From Streptomyces sp. CNH099 (GTDB lineage Bacteria > Actinomycetota > Actinomycetes > Streptomycetales > Streptomycetaceae): a stretch of DNA of 64,000 nt. A program made the position numbers and the translations under genes. Positions 26,727 through 35,723 of this stretch are shown here, piece after piece. Within the stretch, counting starts at the first letter, position 1. The number at the start of each line of letters is the position of its first letter. The DNA lies in the NCBI GenBank assembly GCA_000514715.1, contig AZWL01000019.1, positions 101,025 to 165,024 on the forward strand, in the 5' to 3' direction. The notes beneath the pieces are model-generated. The model searched no databases, was not told the origin of the DNA, and worked only from the letters and a program-made list of their open reading frames with translations.

Positions 26727-28187
26727 TTATCTCTGCGGGACGCCGTCGACGACGGGGATGGCCTTGCCCTCCCAGGGCAGGTCCCGCTTCTCGCACTTCG
26801 GGAAGTCCCGGCCGGGGGACGGGGTGTCCGGGCTGAACGTGCCGCCGAAGGTCTGGTCGACGCCGGGGACGATGGCCACGCTCTCCTGCACGACCTCGTC
26901 GGAGTCGTTGACGGCGAGGCGGGAGAGCCCGACGTCGACGATGCCGCTGCGGTTCTCGTCCAGGCTGATGTCGCCGTGCGGCAGGTCGAGGGTGAGGCCG
27001 GCGACGGCGGACTGGAACGCCTTGGGGTCGGAGATGTCGCCGTCGACCGCCTTGAGCCCCTCGACCAGCGCCACGCCGGCCGAGTAGTAGCCGTAGAAGA
27101 ACCCGAAGGCCGCGGAGGTCGACGGCGGGGCGGGCTCGTTGCCGCTCAGCGACCCCGGGATGGTCTCCCACGTCTCGTCGGCCGCGGCCAGGTACTCCTT
27201 GATCTCCGGGGTCTGGATGTCGCCCGGCAGGGTGGCGAAGCCGCCGATGTGCGCGCCGGCGATGTCGGTGCCGAGCGCCTGGGCGAGGTCCGGGTTGAAG
27301 AAGAAGTTGCCCGCGTGCCGGTCGCCGGTCAGGTCGCCCTTGGCGTTGACGAACGCCTCCAGCGCGGCCTGCGTGCCGGTGCCGCCCACGGCCCAGAAGT
27401 AGCCGTCCACCTCGTCCGGGTCCGGCAGCTGCGCGATGTAGGAGGAGTAGTCGGTGGTACCCAGGGGCGGGAACACCCGGTGGGTGACCTCGCCGCCGAC
27501 GCCGCAGAAGTCGGCGACGAAGCCGGCCGCCGAGGTGTGGCCGAAGCTGTAGTCGTCGGCGATGACGGCGACCTTGCGCCAGCCCTTCTCGCGGTACAGC
27601 AGGTCGCCGAGACCGGCGTTCCAGATCGCGCCGTCGCCGTAGAACCGGAAGTAGTTCGGCGCCTGGACCTGCAGGGTCTGCTCCTGCGAGCCGGAGATGC
27701 CCGCGAACACCGTGAGGTCGGGCTTGCCCTTCGCGTACTCGGCGACGGCGATGCCCTCGTCGCCGGAGAGCGGGCCGATGATGACGTTGGCCCCCTGCTG
27801 CTCGACCAGGCGGCGCACCTCCTGGAGGATGCGGTCGGCGGTGTCGTCGCCGCAGCCGATGCCGACGAGTTCGATCGGGGTGCCCGCGACCTCCGCGTCG
27901 CTGAAGCCCTCCAGCGCGCTGGTGGACGAGTTCGGGCTCGCGCCGGCGTACCGGGCGAAGGCGAGCGTCGTGCCCGCGACCACGTCCTCGTGGAATCCGC
28001 CGAACGGGCCCTCGCACTGGCCCAGGATTCCCAGCCGGACGCCGTCGCCCTCCGCGGAGAACGAGGACGACTCCTGGTCGGCCGGCAGCCCGGAGGAGCC
28101 GCCGTCCCCGCTGCAGCCCGCGGCCAGCAGTGCCAGGCTCGCCGCCGTGGAGAGTGTCAGTGCCGCCGGGCGGCTGAGTCTGCTCAT
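26727..28187 (-). CDS. HAAT-family substrate-binding lipoprotein
   Basis: 486 residues. A lipoprotein signal (AALTLSTAASLALLAAGCSG, lipobox Cys near 25) anchors a type I periplasmic-binding fold (Peripla_BP_6): VRLGILGQCEGPFGGF, the hinge segment GANVIIGPLSGDEGIAVAEY, and KVAVIADDYSFGHTSA at the second domain. At 460 mature residues it is longer than LivJ (about 345). It captures the ligand outside the membrane for the permease pair that precedes it. ATG overlaps the permease stop (ATGA). Confidence 0.9.
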   Translation of the reverse strand: MSRLSRPAALTLSTAASLALLAAGCSGDGGSSGLPADQESSSFSAEGDGVRLGILGQCEGPFGGFHEDVVAGTTLAFARYAGASPNSSTSALEGFSDAEVAGTPIELVGIGCGDDTADRILQEVRRLVEQQGANVIIGPLSGDEGIAVAEYAKGKPDLTVFAGISGSQEQTLQVQAPNYFRFYGDGAIWNAGLGDLLYREKGWRKVAVIADDYSFGHTSAAGFVADFCGVGGEVTHRVFPPLGTTDYSSYIAQLPDPDEVDGYFWAVGGTGTQAALEAFVNAKGDLTGDRHAGNFFFNPDLAQALGTDIAGAHIGGFATLPGDIQTPEIKEYLAAADETWETIPGSLSGNEPAPPSTSAAFGFFYGYYSAGVALVEGLKAVDGDISDPKAFQSAVAGLTLDLPHGDISLDENRSGIVDVGLSRLAVNDSDEVVQESVAIVPGVDQTFGGTFSPDTPSPGRDFPKCEKRDLPWEGKAIPVVDGVPQR

Positions 28188-29254
28188 CGTCGTGTGACTC
28201 CCAGTTCCTTCTCGGTCGTGCGAACGGGCAGCGGTGGTCCGGTGGACGGGGCCGGCCCGGTCCTGGCGGGCGGCCGGAGGCGGCGGCGCAGTCGCCGGGC
28301 GATGCCGGTGAGCCCCTCGGGAGAGAGCATCATGATCACCAGGACGATCACCCCGATCACGGTGTTGAACCGTGCTTCGGTGATGCCGACCCGGTCGATC
28401 AGCGGCAGATCGCGCAGGTAGGTGAAGATCAGTACGTAGACGAAGGCACCCAGCCAGGCGCCCTCGAAGGACGAGATACCGCCGATCACCGCGATGATCA
28501 GCAGGATCAGGGTGGGTCCGATCGCGATCGACGCGGGGTCGATCTGGCCGTTCCACCACACGTTGAGCAGGCCGCCCGCCCCGGCCGCGAACCCGGCCAG
28601 GGTGAAGGCCAGCGCCCGGTGCAACGGCACGTTGAACCCCAGCGACGCCATCCGGACCGGGTCGTCGCGAACGCCCTGCAGCGCCAGCCCGAACGCGGTC
28701 CGCCCGACGGCCCGGAAACCGACGTACGCCAGCACCGAGAGCCCGAGTCCCGCGTAGTACAGCCGCACCGGCGGCCCGAGGAGGTCCGGCCGCTGGATGC
28801 TCGTGAGGCCGCCGGGCCCGGAGATCTCGACGATCTGCGCGAACACGTAGTAGCCGATGACGGCGTAGACCATCGTGAGCATCAGGAAGTAGAGCCCGGT
28901 GCTGCGGCTGGCGAGCGCGCCGAGGACGAACGCGGCCGCGGTGGTCACCGCGAGGGCGAACACGACCGCCGCCCAGGGATGCCAGCCGAGGTTCAGCCCG
29001 CGGGCGCCGGTCTCCTGGGCCGCGTTGCCGAACATGAAGCCGGCGACGCCGAACAGCAGGAACTGGGCGAGCGAGATCATGCCCCCGTACTTGGCGAGGA
29101 ACACGATGGTCGCCGCCGCCAGGCCCAGGATGAACGTCTGCGTCATGACGAAGTTGACGAAGTAGGCCGTCGCCAGGCTCGGCAGGACCAGCAGGACGAC
29201 GACCAGGGCGGCGCCGAGGAGGTTGCTCCGGGTGAGCAGGTCGCGCGCGGTCAT
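28184..29254 (-). CDS. HAAT-family ABC permease (LivM type)
   Basis: 356 residues, about ten transmembrane helices. LivM-type landmarks: GMISLAQFLLFGVAGF near 58, SRSTGLYFLMLTMVYAVIGYY near 115, and the EAA-like loop VRDDPVRMASLGFNVPLHR near 205. A Pro/Arg-rich cytoplasmic tail ends the protein. Overlaps both neighbours by 4 nt. Forms the heterodimeric channel with the LivH-type subunit. Confidence 0.9.
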   Translation of the reverse strand: MTARDLLTRSNLLGAALVVVLLVLPSLATAYFVNFVMTQTFILGLAAATIVFLAKYGGMISLAQFLLFGVAGFMFGNAAQETGARGLNLGWHPWAAVVFALAVTTAAAFVLGALASRSTGLYFLMLTMVYAVIGYYVFAQIVEISGPGGLTSIQRPDLLGPPVRLYYAGLGLSVLAYVGFRAVGRTAFGLALQGVRDDPVRMASLGFNVPLHRALAFTLAGFAAGAGGLLNVWWNGQIDPASIAIGPTLILLIIAVIGGISSFEGAWLGAFVYVLIFTYLRDLPLIDRVGITEARFNTVIGVIVLVIMMLSPEGLTGIARRLRRRLRPPARTGPAPSTGPPLPVRTTEKELGVTRR

Positions 29255-30324
29255 GCCGGTCTCCCGAACAGTCCGTAGGGCCGGATGGCCAGGACCAGCG
29301 CCAGCAGGACGAAGGTCATGATGATCGCGTAGTAGGAGTACTCGCTCGGCAGGTAGGCGGGCGAGAACGCGACGACGGTGCCGTACAGCAGCGAGCCGGC
29401 CGCGGCGCCCCGGAGCGAGCCGAGGCCGCCGATGATGACGACGACGAGCGAGTTCAGCAGCCAGTTGCCGTCGGTGCCGGGCGCGGCTCCGGCGAAGGAG
29501 GCCCCGAGCACACCGCCCACGCCGGCGAGGAAGGAGCCGACGAGGAACGTGACCGCGAAGACCAGCTTGATGTTGATGCCGAGCCCGCGCACCATCTGGC
29601 GGTCGTCCACGCCGGCCCGGATCACCATCCCCGTGCCCGTTCTGGTGAGCCAGAGCCACAGCAGCACGCCGACCAGCACGGCCACGCCCAGGATGAACAG
29701 CCGGGTGACGGGGTAGCGCTCACCCTGGACGGAGAGGAAGTGCGTGATCGTGCCGGGCCAGACCATCGTCTGGGCCAGCCCGCCGAACTCGCGCAGCATC
29801 TGGTCGGCCAGGACGACCGTGAGGGCCAGCGTCATCAGCGCCTGCCGCAGCTCCTGGCCCTCGTTCCACTGCAGGAAGAGCTGCTGGATCACCAGGCCGG
29901 CCACGGCCGCGACGCCGGCCCCGGCCAGCATCGGCACCAGCCAGTCCAGCATGCCGACGTGCCCCGGCTCGATGTTGCGGGACTGGCCGACCATCGACTC
30001 CTGCACCCGGATGGCGATGTAGGCGGCCAGCAGGAACAGCGAGCCGTGGGCCATGTTCACCGTGCGCATCAGCCCGAAGATCAGGGTGAAGCCGGACGCC
30101 GCGACGAACAGCAGCCCGGCGAACGTGACCGCGTCGAGCACCGTGACGAGGAACTGGCCCGGGTCCTGGGTCGCGGGCCCGGCCGGGGTGTCGTCGGCGA
30201 GGAACGCCACCCAGGCGGCGACGGCGGCGACGGCCAGGGCGACGGCCCCGAGAGGGGTCCTGCGCAGGACCGCGCGCCGGCGCGTCGCGGAGTCCACCGG
30301 CCCCCGCCCCAGGGTGGTGTTCAC
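29251..30324 (-). CDS. HAAT-family ABC permease (LivH type)
   Basis: 357 residues from a GTG start (30324) that overlaps the oxidoreductase stop (GTGA). About nine helices; the LivH landmarks SGFTLIFGLMRTVNMAHGSLF near 75, VIRAGVDDRQMVRGLGIN near 240 and VVIIGGLGSLRGAAAGSLLYG near 300 are clear. An N-terminal extension of about 40 residues holds one extra helix. Start choice rests on the coupling and on the first helix following directly. Confidence 0.9.
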   Translation of the reverse strand: MNTTLGRGPVDSATRRRAVLRRTPLGAVALAVAAVAAWVAFLADDTPAGPATQDPGQFLVTVLDAVTFAGLLFVAASGFTLIFGLMRTVNMAHGSLFLLAAYIAIRVQESMVGQSRNIEPGHVGMLDWLVPMLAGAGVAAVAGLVIQQLFLQWNEGQELRQALMTLALTVVLADQMLREFGGLAQTMVWPGTITHFLSVQGERYPVTRLFILGVAVLVGVLLWLWLTRTGTGMVIRAGVDDRQMVRGLGINIKLVFAVTFLVGSFLAGVGGVLGASFAGAAPGTDGNWLLNSLVVVIIGGLGSLRGAAAGSLLYGTVVAFSPAYLPSEYSYYAIIMTFVLLALVLAIRPYGLFGRPA

Positions 30325-31430
30325 GGCGATCCCGCGTAGTCGGGGATCTGCACCCGGGCAGCCCCGTCCATGGCCGACGCGTGCGCGCAGATGCCGACCG
30401 ACGTCCAGTTCGCCGCGGTGACCTCGTCGATCGCGGACGCACGGTCCTCGACGATGCTCCTGAGGAACTCGTGGGCGAGATGCGGGTGGGAGCCGCCGTG
30501 GCCGCCGCCCTGGACGAACGAGAGGTGCTCGTTCTCGTCGTCGTAGACGCCGCGTGTGGTGAACGGGGCGATCTCGGGCGGCAACCGGTGCGCGAAGTCC
30601 GGTATCTCGATGCTCTTCGGGATCTCCCCGGTGTGCAGCACGTGCCCCGCGCCCTGCGTCTGCTCCCATTCGAAGGTCGCCCGGGCTCCGAACACCGTGA
30701 AGCTCTCCACGTATTCGTGGGCCGTCTCGAAAAGCGACCGCGCGATCTCCGCGCCGACGTCCGAGCCGCGGAGGGTGATGAGGGCGCTTTCGACGGCGAA
30801 CGGCGAACCGTATTTTCCGGCGAGTCGCGGTGCTATCCGGCCCGAGCCGACACACACCACGCTCTCCGCCAGCGCACCGGCGAGACTCAGCACGGGGCTC
30901 ACCGCGTGCGTCGCGTAATGCATGGGCGGCAGCCCTTCCCAGTAACCGGGCCAGCCCGCCATTTCCTGGTAGTGGGCGCCGCGCAGGAACTGGACCCGGC
31001 CGATCGTGCCGTTCGCCACGAGATCCTGGACGTGCAGGAACTCCCGGGAGTAGACGACGGTCTCCATCATCATGTATTTCCTGCCGGTTTCCCGGACGGC
31101 GGCGACGATCTCCCGGCATTCGTCGAGCGTCGTGGCCATCGGAACCGTGCACGCGACGTGCTTGCCGGCGCGGAGTGCCGCGACGGTGTGCTCGGCGTGG
31201 TTCGGGATCGGGGTGTTGATGTGCACGGCGTCGATACCGGGGTCCCGCAGCATCGCGTGGAAATCGGTGTACCGGCCCGCAACCCCGAAGCGGTCCGCGA
31301 CCTCGGCCAGGGTCGTCTCGGTGCGCTGGCAGACCGCCACCAACTCGGCGTCGGGATGCGCCTGATAGATGGGGATGAACTCGGCACCGAATCCGAGTCC
31401 GGCAATCGCCACCCGTACTCTCTGCGTCAT
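30321..31430 (-). CDS. Gfo/Idh/MocA-family oxidoreductase lacking the EKP lysine
   Basis: 369 residues. N-terminal Rossmann fold with GLGFGAEF (NAD site, residues 11-18) and C-terminal alpha/beta domain. The strongly conserved EKPxA catalytic motif of the family reads TVPMA (residues 95-99), so the active-site Lys is replaced by Val96. The protein may still bind NAD(P) and a sugar but with other chemistry, or act as a lyase or sensor. First gene of the operon, divergent from the XylR-like regulator and coupled to the permease by GTGA. ATG at 31430 has GAGGT upstream. Confidence 0.85.
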   Translation of the reverse strand: MTQRVRVAIAGLGFGAEFIPIYQAHPDAELVAVCQRTETTLAEVADRFGVAGRYTDFHAMLRDPGIDAVHINTPIPNHAEHTVAALRAGKHVACTVPMATTLDECREIVAAVRETGRKYMMMETVVYSREFLHVQDLVANGTIGRVQFLRGAHYQEMAGWPGYWEGLPPMHYATHAVSPVLSLAGALAESVVCVGSGRIAPRLAGKYGSPFAVESALITLRGSDVGAEIARSLFETAHEYVESFTVFGARATFEWEQTQGAGHVLHTGEIPKSIEIPDFAHRLPPEIAPFTTRGVYDDENEHLSFVQGGGHGGSHPHLAHEFLRSIVEDRASAIDEVTAANWTSVGICAHASAMDGAARVQIPDYAGSP

Positions 31431-31504
31431 CGTTGACCTCCCATGGCCGTGTAGATTACGGACGGCGGGGGAGACCAATCCATGCGTTATCTCGCAGTCT
31501 GCCT

Positions 31505-31516
31505 TAGAATTTTTAC
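31505..31516 (+). promoter_or_regulatory. -10 element of a probably leaderless regulator mRNA
   Basis: TAGAAT (31505-31510) stands 6 nt before the ATG of the XylR-like gene and no ribosome site is present, so transcription most likely begins at or next to the ATG. A -35 box is not obvious. The same 86-bp gap must also hold the promoter of the divergent sugar operon. Confidence 0.55.
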
Positions 31517-32695
31517 ATGCCCGCCCACCAGACACGGCACGTCGCGCTGCTGGTCGAAACCTCGAACGCGTACGCCCGCGGAGTGCTGGTGGGCGTGAAG
31601 AAGTACGTCGAGGCCCACCCGGGCTGGTCGATGTATCTCGCCGAACACAGCCGCCACGAGACCGACTTCTCGTGGCTTGAGGACTGGCACGGCCACGGCG
31701 TGCTGGCCCGCATCGAGAGCACCGAGACCGCCGCGTTCATCCGGCGCCTCGGCCTCCCCACGGTCGATCTCAGCGCGGCCCGGCTCGTGCCCGAACTGCC
31801 CGGCGTCGAGACCGACGACGGCACGATCGCACGGTGGGCCCTCCGGCACTTCGAGGAGCGCGGCCTGCGGAACTTCGCCTACTGCGGCGACGAGCGGTTC
31901 GGCTGGTCCCTCAAGCGCGGCGCCTGGTTCGCCGAGCATGTGCGCGAACGCGGCTCGGTCCCGCGGGAGTTCCGGATGAAGTCCACGGGCATGCGCGCCG
32001 TGGACCGCGGGCTCCTCGCGGAGTGGCTCACGGACCTCCCCAAACCGGTGGGCGTCTTCGCCTGCTACGACATCGCCGGCCAGGAGGTGCTGGAGGCCTG
32101 CAAGACCGCCGACCTGGCGGTGCCCGACTCGGTCGCCGTCATCGGCGTCGACAACGACGAACTCATCGGCAACCTCACGACCCCGCCGCTGTCGAGCATC
32201 GAGCCGGACACGACGCGGACGGGATACCTCGCCGCCGAACTCCTGGACCTCATGATGCAGGGCCGGTCCCTGGAGCCGGGCCTGCGCCTGATCGAACCGA
32301 CCCGGCTCGTCACCCGGCAGTCCTCGGACATCCTGGCCGTGGACGACCCCCTCGTCGCCGAGGCCCTGCGGTTCATCCGCGACCGCTCGGACCAGAACCT
32401 GGCGGTCGACGCCGTACTCCGGCACATCGGGCTCTCCAGACGCGCGCTCGACCACCGGTTCCTGCGGACCCTGGGCCGGACGGTCCACGGCGAGATCGTG
32501 CGCGTCCGGGTGGCGCACGTCGCCGAAATGCTGTCCTCGACGGACTGGACGCTCCAGCAGATCGCGGCACGGCTCCACTTCAGCCATTCCGAGTACATGA
32601 GCGTCGTGTTCAAGAAGCACACCGGCAAGTCGCCGGGCCAGTACCGCCGGTCGGTGAACGGATCGGTCGCGCGGCAGACCTTCTGGGGCGAGTAG
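31517..32695 (+). CDS. XylR-type regulator: LacI-like sensor domain plus AraC HTH
   Basis: 392 residues. Residues 5-280 form a LacI/periplasmic-binding-type effector domain (HVALLVETSNAYARGVLVGV; later VAVIGVDNDELIGNL), and 285-385 an AraC-family double HTH (ALRFIRDRSDQNLAVDAVL; then QQIAARLHFSHSEYMSVVF). This order is that of E. coli XylR, which senses a sugar. It diverges from the sugar oxidation/transport operon and is almost certainly its controller. No ribosome site precedes the ATG. Confidence 0.9.
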   Translation: MPAHQTRHVALLVETSNAYARGVLVGVKKYVEAHPGWSMYLAEHSRHETDFSWLEDWHGHGVLARIESTETAAFIRRLGLPTVDLSAARLVPELPGVETDDGTIARWALRHFEERGLRNFAYCGDERFGWSLKRGAWFAEHVRERGSVPREFRMKSTGMRAVDRGLLAEWLTDLPKPVGVFACYDIAGQEVLEACKTADLAVPDSVAVIGVDNDELIGNLTTPPLSSIEPDTTRTGYLAAELLDLMMQGRSLEPGLRLIEPTRLVTRQSSDILAVDDPLVAEALRFIRDRSDQNLAVDAVLRHIGLSRRALDHRFLRTLGRTVHGEIVRVRVAHVAEMLSSTDWTLQQIAARLHFSHSEYMSVVFKKHTGKSPGQYRRSVNGSVARQTFWGE

Positions 32696-32830
32696 CCGCG
32701 GCTACGGCCTGTGCCCTGAGCGGGCAGCGGCGCGCAACCGCGGCGCTACCGGCGTCCTGTACGTCTGACGTACGCGAGGACACGGAGCTGCGCTCCGTCA
32801 GCCCGTGAAACCCCCACCTCTGGAGACGAC

Positions 32831-33061
32831 ATGCCGCAACGACCATCCCGCCGTGGCTTCCTGGGAGCGGCCGCGGCCGTGGCCGCCGCCCCCGTGATCT
32901 GCTCCGGTCACGCCTCCGCCGCGAGCCCGCGCGAGCTGCCGATCGTCACCCGCCCCGACCACCCCGGCGCCGTCCACCCGTCCGGCGTGCTGCGGTACGC
33001 GCAGACAGAGCCGCTCAACGCCACCGTCGACTGCGCGCTGTCCGGACGGAGGTCCGGATGA
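32831..33061 (+). CDS. Tat-signal short secreted ORF
   Basis: 76 residues: a twin-arginine signal (SRRGFLGAAAAVAAAPVICS, cleavage after ASA) and about 45 further residues (SPRELPIVTRPDHPG ...) with no known domain. Its stop overlaps the amidase ATG (ATGA). It may be a secreted companion of the amidase, or the leader of a formerly longer Tat-exported amidase split by a frameshift. Upstream at 32759-32773 lies a small inverted repeat, GTACGT-ctg-ACGTAC. Confidence 0.6.
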   Translation: MPQRPSRRGFLGAAAAVAAAPVICSGHASAASPRELPIVTRPDHPGAVHPSGVLRYAQTEPLNATVDCALSGRRSG

Positions 33062-33804
33062 CCACCTTCGTCACCCGGTCGCAGTGGGGCGCCCGCGCTC
33101 CGCGGAGCACCAGCGGCAACATCACCCCGCAGCACGGCGGGGTGACCATCCACCACGTCGACGCCGTCCACGTCGCCCGCGGCAACCACGCGGACTGCGC
33201 CGGCCAGGTGCGCGGGATCCAGAACTACCACATGGACAGCAACGGCTGGGCGGACATCGCGTACAGCCATCTCGTCTGCGTGCACGACTACGTGTTCCAG
33301 GGCCGGGGCGAGAACCGCCGCACGGCCGCCAACGGCACCACCCCCGGCAACCAGAACTGGTACGCCGTCTGCGGCCTCGTCGGCGGCACCGCCGGCGACT
33401 ACGACACCATCACCCCCGGCCTGATCAGCGCCTTCCGCCACGCCGTCAACCGGCTGCGCACGCGGGGCGGCGCGGCGCGGGCCATCTGCGGCCACCGCGA
33501 CCACCTGAGCACCGGCTGCCCGGGGAACCTGTACGGGAACGGCGTGCTCGACGGCGCGACGAACCCCGGCGGCGGCCCGCTCCCCTACCCCGGCGTCAGC
33601 TTCCGCCAGCCGCCGGTCTTCCACCACCCCAGCGTGGCCACCTGGCAGAACAAGATGAACGCCGCCCACGGCTACGGCCTGGCCGCGGACGGCGCCTACG
33701 GACCCGCCTCGCAGGCCGCGTGCCGGGACTTCCAGGCGAAGAAGGGCCTTGCAGTCGACGGCATCGTCGGCCCCGTCACCTGGGGCGCCACCTTCCCGGC
33801 CTGA
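33058..33804 (+). CDS. PGRP-type N-acetylmuramoyl-L-alanine amidase with PG-binding domain
   Basis: 248 residues. The amidase_2/PGRP fold shows the zinc ligands in VTIHHVDA (His), GHRDHLSTGCPG (His, Cys) and the tyrosine of IAYSHLVC. A PG_binding_1 domain follows (about 190-247; NKMNAAHGYGLAADGAYG, FQAKKGLAVDGIVGP). It cleaves the bond between muramic acid and the stem peptide. The protein itself has no signal peptide; the coupled upstream ORF carries a Tat signal. Ribosome site GGAGG precedes ATG 33058, so independent initiation is possible. Confidence 0.88.
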   Translation: MTTFVTRSQWGARAPRSTSGNITPQHGGVTIHHVDAVHVARGNHADCAGQVRGIQNYHMDSNGWADIAYSHLVCVHDYVFQGRGENRRTAANGTTPGNQNWYAVCGLVGGTAGDYDTITPGLISAFRHAVNRLRTRGGAARAICGHRDHLSTGCPGNLYGNGVLDGATNPGGGPLPYPGVSFRQPPVFHHPSVATWQNKMNAAHGYGLAADGAYGPASQAACRDFQAKKGLAVDGIVGPVTWGATFPA

Positions 33805-33814
33805 CGGCCGGGCC

Positions 33815-33851
33815 CGCCCCCGCGCGTCCGGTGGCCCGGCGCGCGGGGGCG
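33815..33851. terminator. Bidirectional terminator hairpin
   Basis: CGCCCCCGCGCG (33815-33826) and CGCGCGGGGGCG (33840-33851) are exact complements around a 13-nt loop. The hairpin lies between the convergent amidase (ends 33804) and the oxidoreductase gene (ends 33898). Confidence 0.8.
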
Positions 33852-33897
33852 CGGGTCGCGGGCGGGGGCGGGACGGACGGACTCCTGCCGGGCGGCG

Positions 33898-34980
33898 TCA
33901 GAGGATGACCGGGTCGGGGCGCGTGCAGCTGCTGGACACGGTCAGGGACCGCCCCTGGGCCGCCGCGTCCATGAGCGTGAGCATGATGTCCAGGACGTGG
34001 GCGGCGAGTTCGGCCGAGGCGCGGTGCGGGCGCCCGGCCGCCAGGGCCTCGGACAGGTCGGCGAGGCCGGTGCCGCGCCCGGCGTCCGGGTAGCCGGCCG
34101 AGACGGGCAGGGGCTCCCAGCCGTCGCCCCGGTTCAGCTCGACGGCCCCGTCGAAGTGGTTGGGGTCGGGCACGGACAGCGACGCCTCCGTGCCGTGCAC
34201 CTCGATGCGCGGCAGCCGCGCGGCCTTGACGTCGAAGCTCATGAGCAGGGTGGACAGCGCGCCGCCCGCGTGCTCCAGCACGCCGGTGACGTGGGTGTCC
34301 ACCTCGACGGGGAAGGTCTGCCCGGCGCGCGGCCCGCTGCCGATGGTCCGCTCGGCGCGCGGCCGGGAGACGGCGCCCGAGACCCCGGTCACCGGCCCCA
34401 GCAGGTGGACCAGCGCGGACAGGTAGTACGGGCCCATGTCGAGGAGCGGGCCGCCGCCCGGCCGGTAGTAGAACTCCGGGTCGGGGTGCCACGCCTCGTG
34501 TCCGGCGGTGGTCATGAAGGCCGTCGCCGCGACGGGGCGGCCGACCAGGCCGTCGTCGACCGCCCTGCGGGCGGTCTGGGTGCCGGTGCCGAGGACGGTG
34601 TCCGGCGCGCAGCCGACCCGCAGCCCCGTCTCGCCGGCGGCGGCCAGCACGGCGCCGGCCTCCGCACGGTTCGCCGCCAGCGGCTTCTCGCCGTACACGT
34701 GCTTGCCCGCGCGCAGCGCCGCGAGGGCGACCTCGGCGTGCGCGGCGGGGACGGTGAGGTTGAGGACGGCGTCCACGTCGTCCCGGGCGACCAGGTCGGC
34801 GACGGTACCGGCCACGGCCGTCCCGCCCGCGTACCGCGCGGCGACGGCCTCGGCCCGGCCGCGGTCGAGGTCGGTGACGGCGGTCAGCCGGAGCGCCGTC
34901 AGCCCGGCCAGCGTGTCGAGATAGGCGCCGCTGATCCTGCCCGCGCCCACGATGCCGACGTTCAGCGGCCGGCCGGTCAC
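33898..34980 (-). CDS. Gfo/Idh/MocA-family NAD(P)-dependent oxidoreductase
   Basis: 360 residues with GTG start at 34980 overlapping the ThuA gene stop (GTGA). NAD site GIVGAGRISGAY (about 9-20) and the intact family motif GEKPLA with catalytic Lys99. The C-terminal domain includes YYRPGGGPLLDMGPYYL, whose DxGxxxL/H pattern is the usual sugar/cofactor region. Unlike the paralogue at 30321-31430 all key residues are present. Predicted to oxidise a sugar or polyol supplied with the help of the ThuA protein. Confidence 0.88.
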   Translation of the reverse strand: MTGRPLNVGIVGAGRISGAYLDTLAGLTALRLTAVTDLDRGRAEAVAARYAGGTAVAGTVADLVARDDVDAVLNLTVPAAHAEVALAALRAGKHVYGEKPLAANRAEAGAVLAAAGETGLRVGCAPDTVLGTGTQTARRAVDDGLVGRPVAATAFMTTAGHEAWHPDPEFYYRPGGGPLLDMGPYYLSALVHLLGPVTGVSGAVSRPRAERTIGSGPRAGQTFPVEVDTHVTGVLEHAGGALSTLLMSFDVKAARLPRIEVHGTEASLSVPDPNHFDGAVELNRGDGWEPLPVSAGYPDAGRGTGLADLSEALAAGRPHRASAELAAHVLDIMLTLMDAAAQGRSLTVSSSCTRPDPVIL

Positions 34981-35636
34981 GGGCGGCTCGCCCACAGCAG
35001 TCCCCGCTCGGTCAGGGTCCGGACCTCCGGCACGTCGAAGTCGTCGGGCTTGTGCCCGATCGTCGACACGAAGACCCGGCCCCGGCCCCACGTCCTGGTC
35101 CAGACGGCGGGCACGGTCACGGGCTCGTCGTGGAGTTCGTCCGGCGGGAAGGTGGTGGTGGCCAGCACGTCGATATGCGGGTCGGTGAGTACCCAGTACT
35201 GCTCGGAGTGCACGGTGAAGTCGTCGAGGCCGGCGACGACGGGATGGCCGGAGCGCTCGGGCACGAGGTGGTAGTCGTGTTCGTGGTAGCCGGGCGGGTG
35301 CATCACGAACGTGCCGCCGGTCAGCAGGTGGTAGCCGTGGTCGTGGAAGGCGTCGACGATGCCGCCGTGCCAGCCGGCCAGGCCGGTGCCGGCGCGCACG
35401 GCGGCGGCGAGGTTGCCGCTCTGCTCGCGGGTGAGGGTGCCCATCGTCCAGCACTGCACGATCAGGTCGGTGGCCGCCAGCCGCTCGACGTCGTCGTACA
35501 CCGCGAGGTCGTCGCGGATCTCGACCGTGTAGCCGTGCTCTTTCAGGTGCGGGACGAAGCTGTCGCTGATCGTCACGGGGTGATGCCCGTCCCAGCCGCC
35601 GCGGACGACGAGGGCCTGTCGGGACTCGCTAACCAA
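34977..35636 (-). CDS. ThuA-like domain protein
   Basis: About 219 residues of the class I glutamine amidotransferase-like ThuA family (trehalose utilisation). Core pieces: QALVVRGGWDGHHPV, LIVQCWTMGTLTREQ, GTGLAGWHGGIVDAFHDH, WTRTWGRGRVFVSTIGH. The start is uncertain. TTG at 35636 lies just before the conserved core and downstream of a good promoter; the only longer start (TTG 35753) would sit inside the promoter's -35 box. Forms a two-gene operon with the downstream oxidoreductase, a pairing common for oxidised-sugar catabolism. Confidence 0.75.
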   Translation of the reverse strand: MVSESRQALVVRGGWDGHHPVTISDSFVPHLKEHGYTVEIRDDLAVYDDVERLAATDLIVQCWTMGTLTREQSGNLAAAVRAGTGLAGWHGGIVDAFHDHGYHLLTGGTFVMHPPGYHEHDYHLVPERSGHPVVAGLDDFTVHSEQYWVLTDPHIDVLATTTFPPDELHDEPVTVPAVWTRTWGRGRVFVSTIGHKPDDFDVPEVRTLTERGLLWASRP

Positions 35637-35723
35637 GGTGAATGCACGCTCCCATCGGCGCCGCGCGGTCCGGCCCGGCGTTCGGAGTGGTGGAGGGGGG
35701 AGGAGTGGGGCACAGGTCGTCTG

